A DNA stretch of 64,000 bases, taken from assembly GCA_947503895.1 (NCBI GenBank), contig CANNFT010000007.1:124001-188000 (forward strand). Reading direction: 5' to 3'. Position 1 is the first letter of the stretch, and every line of letters starts with the position of its first letter. Shown here one piece after another: positions 27,376 to 38,000 of the stretch. The DNA is from an uncultured Saccharospirillaceae bacterium. GTDB taxonomy: Bacteria; Pseudomonadota; Gammaproteobacteria; Pseudomonadales; Oceanobacteraceae. A program made the translations under genes and the position numbers. Under the pieces are notes generated by a model that worked only from the letters and a program-made list of their open reading frames with translations, made no database searches and was not told where the DNA came from.

Positions 27376-27395
27376 CTTTTTGCCAAGAACTAAAC

Positions 27396-27842
27396 ATGAC
27401 TAAATTATCTAAAGACCTAATAGAAATGAGGGACAACAATATTGGTCGGTTATTTCAACATGCCGCACGATGTTACAGTGAACAAGCCCTATCATTGCTG
27501 CATGAGCGCGGTTTTTCAGATATTTCACTTTATCATACCGTGCTTATTTCGAATCTGAGTTCGACAGGGGATCAAATTACAACGATCGCAGATAAAGCAG
27601 GCATCACGAAACAAGCAATGGGTCAATTAGTCAATGAACTGGAAAAAAAAGGGTACATTAGAAAAACCCAAAGCCCCGTCGATAAACGATCTTATCTGAT
27701 ACAATTTACAGAACGCGGACAAGATGCCCTACGCGCAGCATATGAAGTCAAACTTATCATTGAGAAAGAGTATGCTGAAATACTTGGAGAGAGTAATGCA
27801 AAAAAACTACGTAACTTGCTACAGAAACTCATCAACCATTAA
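27396..27842 (+). CDS. MarR-family transcriptional regulator
   Basis: 148 residues from ATG 27396 (MTKLSKDLIEMRDNNIGRLF). Winged-helix core (about 45-110): DQITTIADKAGITKQAMGQLVNELEKKGYIRKTQSPVDKRSYLIQ (read in segments), with the conserved DKR of the wing. Probably represses itself and the divergent ABM gene in response to a phenolic or quinone signal (family inference). The frame is open to 27171, but that would overlap the ABM gene. Confidence 0.92.
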   Translation: MTKLSKDLIEMRDNNIGRLFQHAARCYSEQALSLLHERGFSDISLYHTVLISNLSSTGDQITTIADKAGITKQAMGQLVNELEKKGYIRKTQSPVDKRSYLIQFTERGQDALRAAYEVKLIIEKEYAEILGESNAKKLRNLLQKLINH

Positions 27843-27923
27843 ATCTCGTATGAACAGCCATATAATCAACTAGAGGCTGCTACAAGAATAAATTTATACT
27901 AAAAAAATGGCTTAACGATTCCT

Positions 27924-28384
27924 TTAGTTCACATCGTCTAACGAATTACTTTCGATATCTGGCACATAATAACGATCATCGACATACACTCCGTTAAATG
28001 TCGACAGGATTACTCAATCACCACCAAGATAAACGTAAAAAATGGTTTCACTTTCATCCCGTTTATCATAAATGGGCGATTCTTCAAATGAATAAAGAAC
28101 CCCTTTTTAGGATAACTCCTTCATTACCTTGCTCATAATGTGGGTGCAAAATAAAATTATTGAACATACCTACTCTGTGAATTGATTCGAAATTACCATC
28201 GTTAAAATAAATGTCGAGATTAGCGCCATCATCATTCAACCGAATACGATAATCGCCTTTGATAAAAATTTTACGGTCTAAAATCGGCACAGAGCTTTTA
28301 GGACGATACAAATCCAGAGAATGATGAGGGAGAGAGTCAGTTGCTTAGCGAGTGGCCAGTTTTACTGGAGCGGATCACTTTCAC
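27924..28384 (-). pseudogene. Decayed gene for a membrane-anchored or exported protein
   Basis: Three coding-like segments in different frames join into one ~150-residue protein if single A residues are restored or removed in A runs. Segment 1 starts GTG 28384 (VKVIRSSK); a shift at the AAAA run near 28351-28354 leads to a hydrophobic anchor LAKQLTLSLIILWICIVLK; a second shift in an AAAA run near 28296-28299 leads to SSVPILDRKIFIKGDYRIRL and on to EQGNEGVILK; a third, in the A5 run at 28104-28108, leads to GVLYSFEESPIYDKRDESET and IFYVYLGGD, then an in-frame TGA (28014-28016), then FNGVYVDDRYYVPDIESNSL to a TAA at 27924. A shortened product from TTG 28311 is possible. No family recognised. 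Confidence 0.6.
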
Positions 28385-28417
28385 TGTGATGCATTAAAGT
28401 GTATTAACGCATCACAG
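28384..28417. repeat. Long inverted repeat
   Basis: CTGTGATGCATTAA (28384-28397) and TTAACGCATCACAG (28404-28417) form a 13-pair stem with one A-C mismatch and a 6-base loop. It lies between gene 28439-28726 and the decayed gene. TTTT follows on the right side, so it may be a rightward terminator or a protein-binding palindrome. Confidence 0.6.
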
Positions 28418-28438
28418 CATTTTAGGCGAACGTAAGGA

Positions 28439-28726
28439 TTACATTAAGCTCGCTGGGTCAATCCAACGGCCGAGCGAACGACGATCGATAACAAGTCCGT
28501 CTTTATGGTCTACGTATCGAAACACTACGACTTCGCCAATTTCCACGCCTAAGTCGGTGGAGTCAGATTCATAACGATAGGTATTGCCGTCAATTTCTAA
28601 GGTGTGACGGTAAAACTCAGGTTTACCTACCCATTCAATATAAGGTCCTTCCGTCTTAACGCTGGCAAGTTCACCTTTGCCTTGGAGCTTTTGAACCTTG
28701 TTCCGACGGAACCCACCTTGAGCCAT
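28439..28726 (-). CDS. Uncharacterised 95-residue protein
   Basis: Not recognised. Basic N-terminus (MAQGGFRRNKVQKLQGKGEL) followed by a beta-rich segment (YIEWVGKPEFYRHTLEIDGN, YRYESDSTDLGVEIGEVVVF). The pattern suggests a small beta-barrel, but no diagnostic residues are seen. No signal peptide. Followed by a long inverted repeat. Confidence 0.65.
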   Translation of the reverse strand: MAQGGFRRNKVQKLQGKGELASVKTEGPYIEWVGKPEFYRHTLEIDGNTYRYESDSTDLGVEIGEVVVFRYVDHKDGLVIDRRSLGRWIDPASLM

Positions 28727-28865
28727 GATACTACCTGCTTTTTGGGACTAAAAACTGAGCGCGGCATTCTAGCGACTATTGTCACTAGCAGCAATGACCA
28801 CCCTTTGATTCACGCAGTTGGCGTTGCAGCACGCTCAGTAACGGATGCCCATTGCGAGTGCTTAC

Positions 28866-29135
28866 TTACGACAACTGCTCTATTTTCATTAGATGCAGAC
28901 CATGTCGGCTCTTAATGGGCCCAACCACATCTCCTACCGGCGCCTCTTGCAGTGCTTCGACGAGTTCACTGGGGAGATCATTTGCATTGAGTATTCCCCA
29001 GTCTCCACCCTGAGCAGCCGACGGGCAGGCAGAATGCTCCCGTGCCAATATCGCAAAGTCCGCACCTTGGCGGAGCGAGGTCATGATGGTTTCAACTAAG
29101 AAAGGGGTTTTCAACAGTATGTGGCGCACGCGCAT
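28866..29135 (-). CDS. Parvulin-type peptidyl-prolyl cis-trans isomerase
   Basis: 89 residues: a stand-alone rotamase domain without signal peptide, so cytoplasmic like PpiC. Family motifs: MRVRHILLKT, GADFAILAREHSACPSAAQG, GDWGILNANDLPSELVEAL, GPIKSRHGLHLMKI. Catalyses proline isomerisation in protein folding. ATG 29135 begins exactly at the domain. An upstream extension to 29201 reaches into the terminator region and is unlikely. Confidence 0.93.
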   Translation of the reverse strand: MRVRHILLKTPFLVETIMTSLRQGADFAILAREHSACPSAAQGGDWGILNANDLPSELVEALQEAPVGDVVGPIKSRHGLHLMKIEQLS

Positions 29136-29202
29136 GTCGGGTACTCTTTCTGTGTGTCTAATCCAGTATAGGCAATAGACACTGGGCGGGCGGCAGTGCA
29201 TT

Positions 29203-29238
29203 AAAAAACCCCCATGTCATTGCTGACATGAGGGTTTT
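29203..29238 (-). terminator. Terminator of trxB
   Basis: Read leftward: AAAACCCTCATGTCA-GCAA-TGACATGGGGGTTTTTT, a long stem with one mismatch and a T run, starting 28 bases past the trxB stop. Confidence 0.9.
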
Positions 29239-29265
29239 GACGGATAGCCGGTTAAAGCTTAGCGC

Positions 29266-31017
<1,752 letters not shown>

Positions 31018-31920
31018 ATGCCGGCGTTCGCGTCCACGAACCGTAGGGAACAAGCCACCAGTCAATCACGCCTTGGCTATTTATTACTGCAAAAAGGCTT
31101 TATTAACCGCTATCAACTGAATAATGCACTCAAACTTCAAGCAGAGACGGGTCAGTTACTGGGTGAAGTGTTGCTCGCGCAGGGCCTGTTAACACAAAGG
31201 CAACTGCATAAAGTCCTTAAGAGGCAATCACGCTACCGGCTCATTGCGCCCTTTCTCGCCATGCTGTTAGCGCCGTTAGGGCTCACTTCCTCATGGGCGG
31301 GATCTCTCTCTACTGCGACGCCCGTGTCGGATAATGTATCACCCACTTTAAACCTAAAAACATCACACACCGTCAAGCCCGCTGAAAAAGCGTCACCGGA
31401 TCACCTCGCCGCGACGACGATGGCCCCTTTATCCGACGAAGAAATGTCAGTCGTTCATGGTCAGGCTTTGCAATCAGAGTCCTTCATAAACTTAGATGGC
31501 AAGGTGGCCACACAGGACGCCACTGCAAACTTGTCCAATCCTTTGCTGACGGAAGGCATCGTGCAAGAAGCCGTCGAGATGGATTTACTCACTGCATTTG
31601 ACCAGTTATTGAAAGAAACACGTGGCGAACGTGAAGATGAGCTGGGCGTCCTCAATGAACTCGGCACCTTATTGTTACCCATTCGCCAATTTCTCGATGC
31701 TGATGTCACAGTGACTGGCGTGACATACGATCATCGACCCAGACGGGTCGTGAATAACGACGGCAGCGTGAATTTAACGCTCCCCCAAGAAATTGAAGAA
31801 ATCGCCTTTCGTAATATGCGCGTTAAAGGGGATCAGAGCCTGGCCACATTCGGTGATTTAATCATTCAGGGTATTCGATTTTCGCCTAATTCAAACATTA
31901 CGATTCGGGTACATGAATGA
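31018..31920 (+). CDS. MshEN-like domain fused to a membrane segment and an unusual exported part
   Basis: 300 residues. Residues ~15-70 (RLGYLLLQKGFINRYQLNNA, then GQLLGEVLLAQGLLTQRQLH) match the MshEN/GspE N-terminal domain, which in MshE binds cyclic di-GMP. A hydrophobic segment follows (about 78-98, LIAPFLAMLLAPLGLTSSWA), then a low-complexity linker and APLSDEEMSVVHGQA, reminiscent of the LSDEEL...GQ motif found at the N-terminus of exported pilus-associated proteins (FilA/DUF6160 type). ATG 31018 is chosen because AGGGGG lies upstream at good spacing; a GTG at 30943 is in frame. Confidence 0.7.
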   Translation: MPAFASTNRREQATSQSRLGYLLLQKGFINRYQLNNALKLQAETGQLLGEVLLAQGLLTQRQLHKVLKRQSRYRLIAPFLAMLLAPLGLTSSWAGSLSTATPVSDNVSPTLNLKTSHTVKPAEKASPDHLAATTMAPLSDEEMSVVHGQALQSESFINLDGKVATQDATANLSNPLLTEGIVQEAVEMDLLTAFDQLLKETRGEREDELGVLNELGTLLLPIRQFLDADVTVTGVTYDHRPRRVVNNDGSVNLTLPQEIEEIAFRNMRVKGDQSLATFGDLIIQGIRFSPNSNITIRVHE

Positions 31921-32050
31921 ACGCTCTAGAGACCATGTCACATTATTATTGAGCGGTTTATTACGATGGCGGTCATTCATTGAAAAAATGGCCGCAACTT
32001 AATAAATCATCATTCTGTGGAATTGAGCGCTCACGCTATTTAAGCCCGGC

Positions 32051-34144
32051 TTAATATTGAACAGTTTGAAAAAAAGACTGTGCATCAGAAGGCACTTGCG
32101 CTTTACCGTACAAATAACCTTGACCAATATCACAGCCATGATGACTTAAAAATTCTTCTTGCTCCACCGTCTCAATGCCTTCAGCAACCACTTTTAAATC
32201 TAAGTTATGTGCAAGATTTATAATAGAGCGCGTAATGATTTCACTGTTATTTTCAACAAAGAGATCTTTGATGAATGATTGATCAATTTTTAAATAATCC
32301 AACGGCAGTACTTTCAAGTAGTTTAATGACGAGTACCCCGTACCAAAATCATCCACTGAGATTGTCATACCCATTTCACTTAAAATTCTGAGTAATGGCA
32401 CCACCACATTGGGATTTGACATTAATGTAGATTCCGTAATTTCAATATCGAGATGAACGGGATCAATATCTAACGTTTTAATAATTTTTTCTAACCTGAT
32501 CAAAAATTTTGGATCATTTAACTGCTTTATAGAAAAATTCACAGACAAACTAAAACCATCTTCAAATAACCCTTGAGATTTCCACGATTTTAACTGTTTG
32601 CAAGCCTGATTTAATACCCAATTTCCTATTTCGTTTATTCGACCACAATCTTCCGAAATAGGAATAAAGGTAGCCGGTGATATTGATCCTAATTCGGGTG
32701 AGTCCCAGCGTACTAATGCTTCAAAGCCTTTTAAAGATTTGTCTTTAATATTTATTTTAGGCTGGTAGGTCAAATAAAATTCATCATTGTTAAGTGCCGG
32801 CACAATGAGCGTCTCTACTTTTGAACGAAATGACACCTTTTGGTTAAGCTCTTTATCATAAAACTGGTAACTGTTCCGACCACTTGATTTTGCGTTATAC
32901 ATGGCAATATCAGCCGCTTTCACCAACTCATTGGGATCTGACGATACGTCCGGTGCTACCGCAATACCCACACTGACGGAGCTATGTACAATTTGATGAT
33001 TTAATTGAAACGGTTTACTCATTTCGCTTAATAACTTTTTAGCCACAAGGGAAATATCTGTCGTCGTTAATTCTCCTTCCAGAATAACGATAAACTCATC
33101 ACCGCTTAAACGCACCACACTATCACTTTCTCGAATGGAGTCTCTAAGCCGTTCTGCCACTTGAGACAATAACAAATCACCAACAATATGGCCTAACGTA
33201 TCATTAATCGATTTAAAGTTATCAATATCTACAAACAATAGCGCTATTTTATGATTGAAGCGCTTTGCACGAGAAAGGATTCCGGGCAACATTTTATAAA
33301 AGAGTCGCCTATTTGCAAGACCGGTAAGAGCGTCGTATTCGGCAAGATGTGTGAGCTGCTGTTGCGTTTTGATTCGCTCACTGATATCCGTAAAAACCAG
33401 AACAAATCCGGGTTTCTCATCCGACACACTTTTCATCTCAGAAACGGTACACTCAACTGGGAAGACTTCACCATTATCCGATTGAAAATACATGTCGGCA
33501 CGGGAATAGTTCATACCTGATCGACATGTTTTGTATATGTCACTGTTTTCCCACTCTAACTCCTGATGGTCTTTTATAAAACTAACGACCTTCTGCCCCT
33601 GTAACAGATGCCGGTCAGCGTCTAACATTCGAGCAGCAGCAGGGTTACAAAATACAATTATTCCGTTAGCATCTAGCCCTAGCACACCATCTTTAACTGA
33701 ATCCAAGATTAGTTGATTTTTTTTAGCTAACTCTAAGAAACTAACGCGTTGGCGATACAGTTCCATAAAGACACTCACCTTATAGCGAAGAATATAAGGG
33801 TCAAAGGGTTTGAATAAATAGTCAACGGCCCCTAACTCATAGCCCTGCTGGACATACTTCTTTTCTTTACTGATGGCGGTGACAAATATGATGGGTAAAT
33901 TTTTGGTGTCCTCATTTTCTCGAATGATGCTGGCAGTTTCGAATCCGTTCATACCCGGCATCTGAACATCCATTAACACAACGGCAAATTCATCTCGAAT
34001 AAGTTGTTTCAGTGCCTCGTTACCGCTTCCCACACACACAACTTCACTGCCTGAGTGCGCTAATATATGGCGCATGGCCACTAAATTATCTGGGTGATCA
34101 TCCACCACCAACACCTTGGGAGTACTGATGTTTTCAGCTATCAT
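32051..34144 (-). CDS. REC-PAS-GGDEF-EAL response regulator (cyclic di-GMP turnover)
   Basis: 697 residues. Receiver domain (about 8-125; phospho-acceptor in VVLMDVQMPGMNG), PAS domain (about 145-260), GGDEF (about 270-425) with site RLSGDEFIVIL, i.e. SGDEF instead of GGDEF, and EAL (about 440-695) with intact EALVRW and DDFGTGYSSLNYL. So a phosphodiesterase is expected; cyclase activity is doubtful because of the G-to-S change. The start ATG 34144 overlaps the cheR stop in ATGA, which sets it. Last gene of the NIT-kinase cassette, so the kinase is its likely phosphate donor. Confidence 0.93.
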   Translation of the reverse strand: MIAENISTPKVLVVDDHPDNLVAMRHILAHSGSEVVCVGSGNEALKQLIRDEFAVVLMDVQMPGMNGFETASIIRENEDTKNLPIIFVTAISKEKKYVQQGYELGAVDYLFKPFDPYILRYKVSVFMELYRQRVSFLELAKKNQLILDSVKDGVLGLDANGIIVFCNPAAARMLDADRHLLQGQKVVSFIKDHQELEWENSDIYKTCRSGMNYSRADMYFQSDNGEVFPVECTVSEMKSVSDEKPGFVLVFTDISERIKTQQQLTHLAEYDALTGLANRRLFYKMLPGILSRAKRFNHKIALLFVDIDNFKSINDTLGHIVGDLLLSQVAERLRDSIRESDSVVRLSGDEFIVILEGELTTTDISLVAKKLLSEMSKPFQLNHQIVHSSVSVGIAVAPDVSSDPNELVKAADIAMYNAKSSGRNSYQFYDKELNQKVSFRSKVETLIVPALNNDEFYLTYQPKINIKDKSLKGFEALVRWDSPELGSISPATFIPISEDCGRINEIGNWVLNQACKQLKSWKSQGLFEDGFSLSVNFSIKQLNDPKFLIRLEKIIKTLDIDPVHLDIEITESTLMSNPNVVVPLLRILSEMGMTISVDDFGTGYSSLNYLKVLPLDYLKIDQSFIKDLFVENNSEIITRSIINLAHNLDLKVVAEGIETVEQEEFLSHHGCDIGQGYLYGKAQVPSDAQSFFQTVQY

Positions 34145-35085
34145 CGAATACTGCCTCCGGAATCTTCCAATGATAATGGGTCTTCGTTTGAGTCTGGTGC
34201 CGGTGTTGTCGTTTGGTATATTCGACAATGCCGATCTATGGTCACAAAATTATGTTCCAACTCTGAATAATCAATAGCCTCACTTTCACCTAAACACAAA
34301 TAACCTTGGCTGGTCAGGCTTGCGTTAAAAAGATCTATACAGCGTTGTTTTAATGTTCGATTGAAATAAATCATGACATTACGGCAAGACACGACCGTCA
34401 TCTCTCCGAATACACCATCCTGAACCAAGTTATGTTGGGCAAAGGTGATATAACTTTGTAAATTGTCACTCATCTTGATAGCGTGGTAATTTTGCTGGCA
34501 GTAGTCATGAAAATTCGAGTCTTTTTTCCCAAACGTTAAATCAAAATTATGACACGCTTTTTCAAAATGCTCTTGGCTATAAACCCCTTCCTTGGCTTCA
34601 TTTAATGCATCTTCATTGATATCCGTCGCGTAGATGCGACACCGGTCCAATAGCCCTGCCTCCTTCAATAATATCGCCCAACTGTAAGCCTCTTCACCTG
34701 TGGCGCAGCCAGCGCACCAGAATGTAATAAACGGATAGGTTCGCAAGATGGGAACCACCATCTGATTAAATTGTTTAAAAAAGCTCGGATCACGAAAAAA
34801 TTCCGTCACCGTGACAGACATACATTGCAGTAAATGCCGCATCGCTCCTGGCTGGTGAAGCAAATTCGGAATTAATTCTGAAAAATATTCCGCTTGGCAT
34901 TCGTGCCGATAAAGGTTAAGGCGCCGCTTTAAAACATCCTCAGAATACTGCCGAAAGTCATAACCAAAGCGACGGGCGATGGCATCCAGTAATAATTCCA
35001 TTTCAAAAATATCGGTTTCAGAAAGGACTGGATCAACCCATGGCTTAAATTCATCATGCTTTTTTCGATCCCGTTCATCTTTCAC
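34141..35085 (-). CDS. CheR-type protein methyltransferase
   Basis: 314 residues. N-terminal CheR helical domain (RRFGYDFRQYSEDVLKRRLN) and SAM-binding domain (ITFWCAGCATGEEAYSWAIL; IYATDINEDALNEAKEG; VSCRNVMIYFN). Methylates glutamates of chemoreceptor-like proteins. No receptor gene is adjacent; in cassettes of this type CheR may act on the sensor kinase itself, which is inference. GTG start at 35085 shares one base with the kinase stop (TAGTG), and its end overlaps the next start (ATGA). Confidence 0.93.
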   Translation of the reverse strand: MKDERDRKKHDEFKPWVDPVLSETDIFEMELLLDAIARRFGYDFRQYSEDVLKRRLNLYRHECQAEYFSELIPNLLHQPGAMRHLLQCMSVTVTEFFRDPSFFKQFNQMVVPILRTYPFITFWCAGCATGEEAYSWAILLKEAGLLDRCRIYATDINEDALNEAKEGVYSQEHFEKACHNFDLTFGKKDSNFHDYCQQNYHAIKMSDNLQSYITFAQHNLVQDGVFGEMTVVSCRNVMIYFNRTLKQRCIDLFNASLTSQGYLCLGESEAIDYSELEHNFVTIDRHCRIYQTTTPAPDSNEDPLSLEDSGGSIR

Positions 35086-38000
35086 TATGCCGTGCCCCAG
35101 ATACGAATCGCAGACAGTAATCGCTCAGAATCAACGGGTTTAGCAAGATAATCATTTGCACCGACTTTCAGACATTTGTCACGATCTTCGGGCATTGCTT
35201 TAGCGGTCAACGCGATAATCGGTAAATCTTTATAGTCATTGCGTTCTCGAATTTTTCGTATGGCTTCATATCCGTCCATAACAGGCATCATAATATCCAT
35301 GATCGCCAACTCAATATCTTTATTTTCACTCAATTTTTCGAGCGCTAAACTTCCGTTATCTGCCAGAATAACGGTCATTCCATTTCGGCGCAGCAAACTC
35401 GCCAGAGCAAACGTGTTTCGCATATCATCATCGACCACTAAAACTTTCTTCCCTTCCAATTTATTGTCAGTCACTAAGTCTTTTTTATTGGAGTGGATAT
35501 TTTTGGGCTTCAAGCTATGTAAAAACAACGTAATTTCATTGAGTAGTCGCTCATGGGCTAGGCTCCCTTTTATAATTATATTGGCTGTATATTGTCGTAG
35601 ATTCTTATATTCTTCATGATTAAGATCTCGCCCAGTATAAATGACGACAGGCATCGGTTCCGGCAACTCTGGTGAAGCCACCAATTTTAAAATATCAACA
35701 CTGTCCATATCTGGCAGACTCAAATCGAGAATCATACAATTAGGTTCATCTTTCTTTATTCTCTTTAAACCTTCCTTTCCCGTGGCGGCATGAATAACGT
35801 TTAAATCGGTATTTTTTAATAGCATTTCGATGGTTTTTCGAGTATTAGGGTCATCTTCGATTACCAGCAATGTTTGTTTCTGGTCCGGATGCAGTTGCTT
35901 GAGTATTTTTTTCAACGCTTCATCTATAGCATCTTTACTAATCGGCTTAGTGATGACGTCAATGGATTGATCAACCTTTAATTCATCCTTATTCAATGAA
36001 GACACAACATGAATGGGGATATCCTTTGTTTTATCATCTTTTTTTAATGCATTAATCACATCATTACCGCTACCATCAGGTAAAATCATATCCAAGACAA
36101 TTGAGTTAGGCATGAAATGTTTTGCCATCTCAACACCCATTTTTACATTCTTAGAAACGATACACTGCATACTACGCTTATGAGCTAAATCCCGTATACT
36201 CTGCGCAAAGACCTTGTCATCCTCAATAATTAAGAGTAGATCTAATCGGGGATCAATACTGTTCCTATCATCATCTATATACGTGTCGAAATGGTTTGTT
36301 TTAATTGACACAACATTCCCATTTCGCCTTGATCCATCACGATCATTTGCGGTTTTATTGGCAATAGCGTCATGACCTCTGTCATCAAGTAGTTCTGCTT
36401 TGTCGTTCTCCACATTTGATGGACGAGTGATATTCCCTTCTGGCCCATGACCATTCGAATTGGATTGATCGGTTGCATTTTCAGACGTTAAACCGTCCGT
36501 CTCATGAGTCGAATCAATCGCAATACTCGCCGGTAGCACCAATGTAAATTCTGAACCCGCGCCTTCTTTACTGTTAAGTAAAATCTCCCCACCTAATTTG
36601 TGTGACAACTCTCTTGATATGGTGAGTCCAAGACCCGTACCTGAGTATTTTCTTCGTGTCGAACCGTCACCTTGCTGGAATGCCTCAAAAATGTCCGCTT
36701 TAAGTTTTTCCGGTATACCAATCCCCGTATCCTTCACAGCAAACTCGAAACATCCATCCTGATTTAGGGCTACTGACAATGAGACACTCCCTTGCTCAGT
36801 GAATTTAATAGCATTCCCTATCAAATTTCTAAGGATCTGCTGAATGCGCTGTGCATCGCTGAAAAATTGCTTTGGTACATGCTCATCAATGTGTATGTTT
36901 AGCGCTAGATTTTTGTCGTTGGCCAGCGGTAAGAACTGCTTGACGACTTGATCAATAATCTCTCTTGAATCAAAGCATTGATTTTCAATTTTTAGTTTTC
37001 CTGCCTCTACCTTGGAAAGATCTAAAATATCATTAATTAAATTGAGTAGATCCGAGCCAGAGCTGAATATAATTTTAATAGCTTCTAGCTGATGCTCTGT
37101 AAGATTTCTTTCATCGTTTTCTTTTAATGTCTGCGCAAGCAATAGAAGGCTATTCAATGGCGTTCTTAATTCATGTGACATGTTCGCCAGAAACTCTGTT
37201 TTGTATTTGCTGGCCGCGGTTAGCTCTTCTGCCTTCAACTCAAGTGTATGACGAGCATTTTCAAGTTCTTCCGATCTTGTCTCTACTTCTTTATTACGTT
37301 TCTCTAACTCAGATGTCTGTTGCATTAATTCTTCATTCGATTTAATGAGTTGTTTCTTCTGCAGCACAAGCTCTTCTTTCGATTCTTCCAATTCTTGCGC
37401 TTGTTGCTCTAATTCAGAATTTGCTTTTTCCAGTCTATCTTGCTGTTCTTTCAACCTATCAGTGTGCTGTTCAAGCTCACTATTCGCCTGCTCTAGCTCA
37501 GCCTGCTGATTTTGCAGTTCTTCTGACTGTGATTGAGTCTGCTCAAGAAGCACGGCGGTTCTTTCTCGACTGACGGTAGCATGCAGTGCAATGGCCAAGC
37601 TAGAAGTGGCTTTTTTCAAAAAATTGGTTTCTGTCTTTGATAATGTTTTTAATGTGCCCAATTCTAAAACACCCAGCACAGTATCATTGTAGAGTAGCGG
37701 ATAGACGAGCACATTTTGCGGTATGGATTTTCCTAAACCTGATTGCACGCATATATAGTCATCTGGTATTTGCTCAACAATGATCGGTTTACGTTCCAAG
37801 ACAGTCTGACCGATAAGAGATTCGCCTTTAACAAAACGGTTTTTATTATCTTTCCTGATGGTGTATGCATAGCTGGCACATAGTTCGGCGGTTCCCTCTT
37901 TATCTACCAAGTAAATCGCGCCCACGGGGGCTTTAATATAGGGCGCTAAATACGAAATCGCATTCTGGGCCAATACATGTAAAGATTGATCGGTGTTGAT

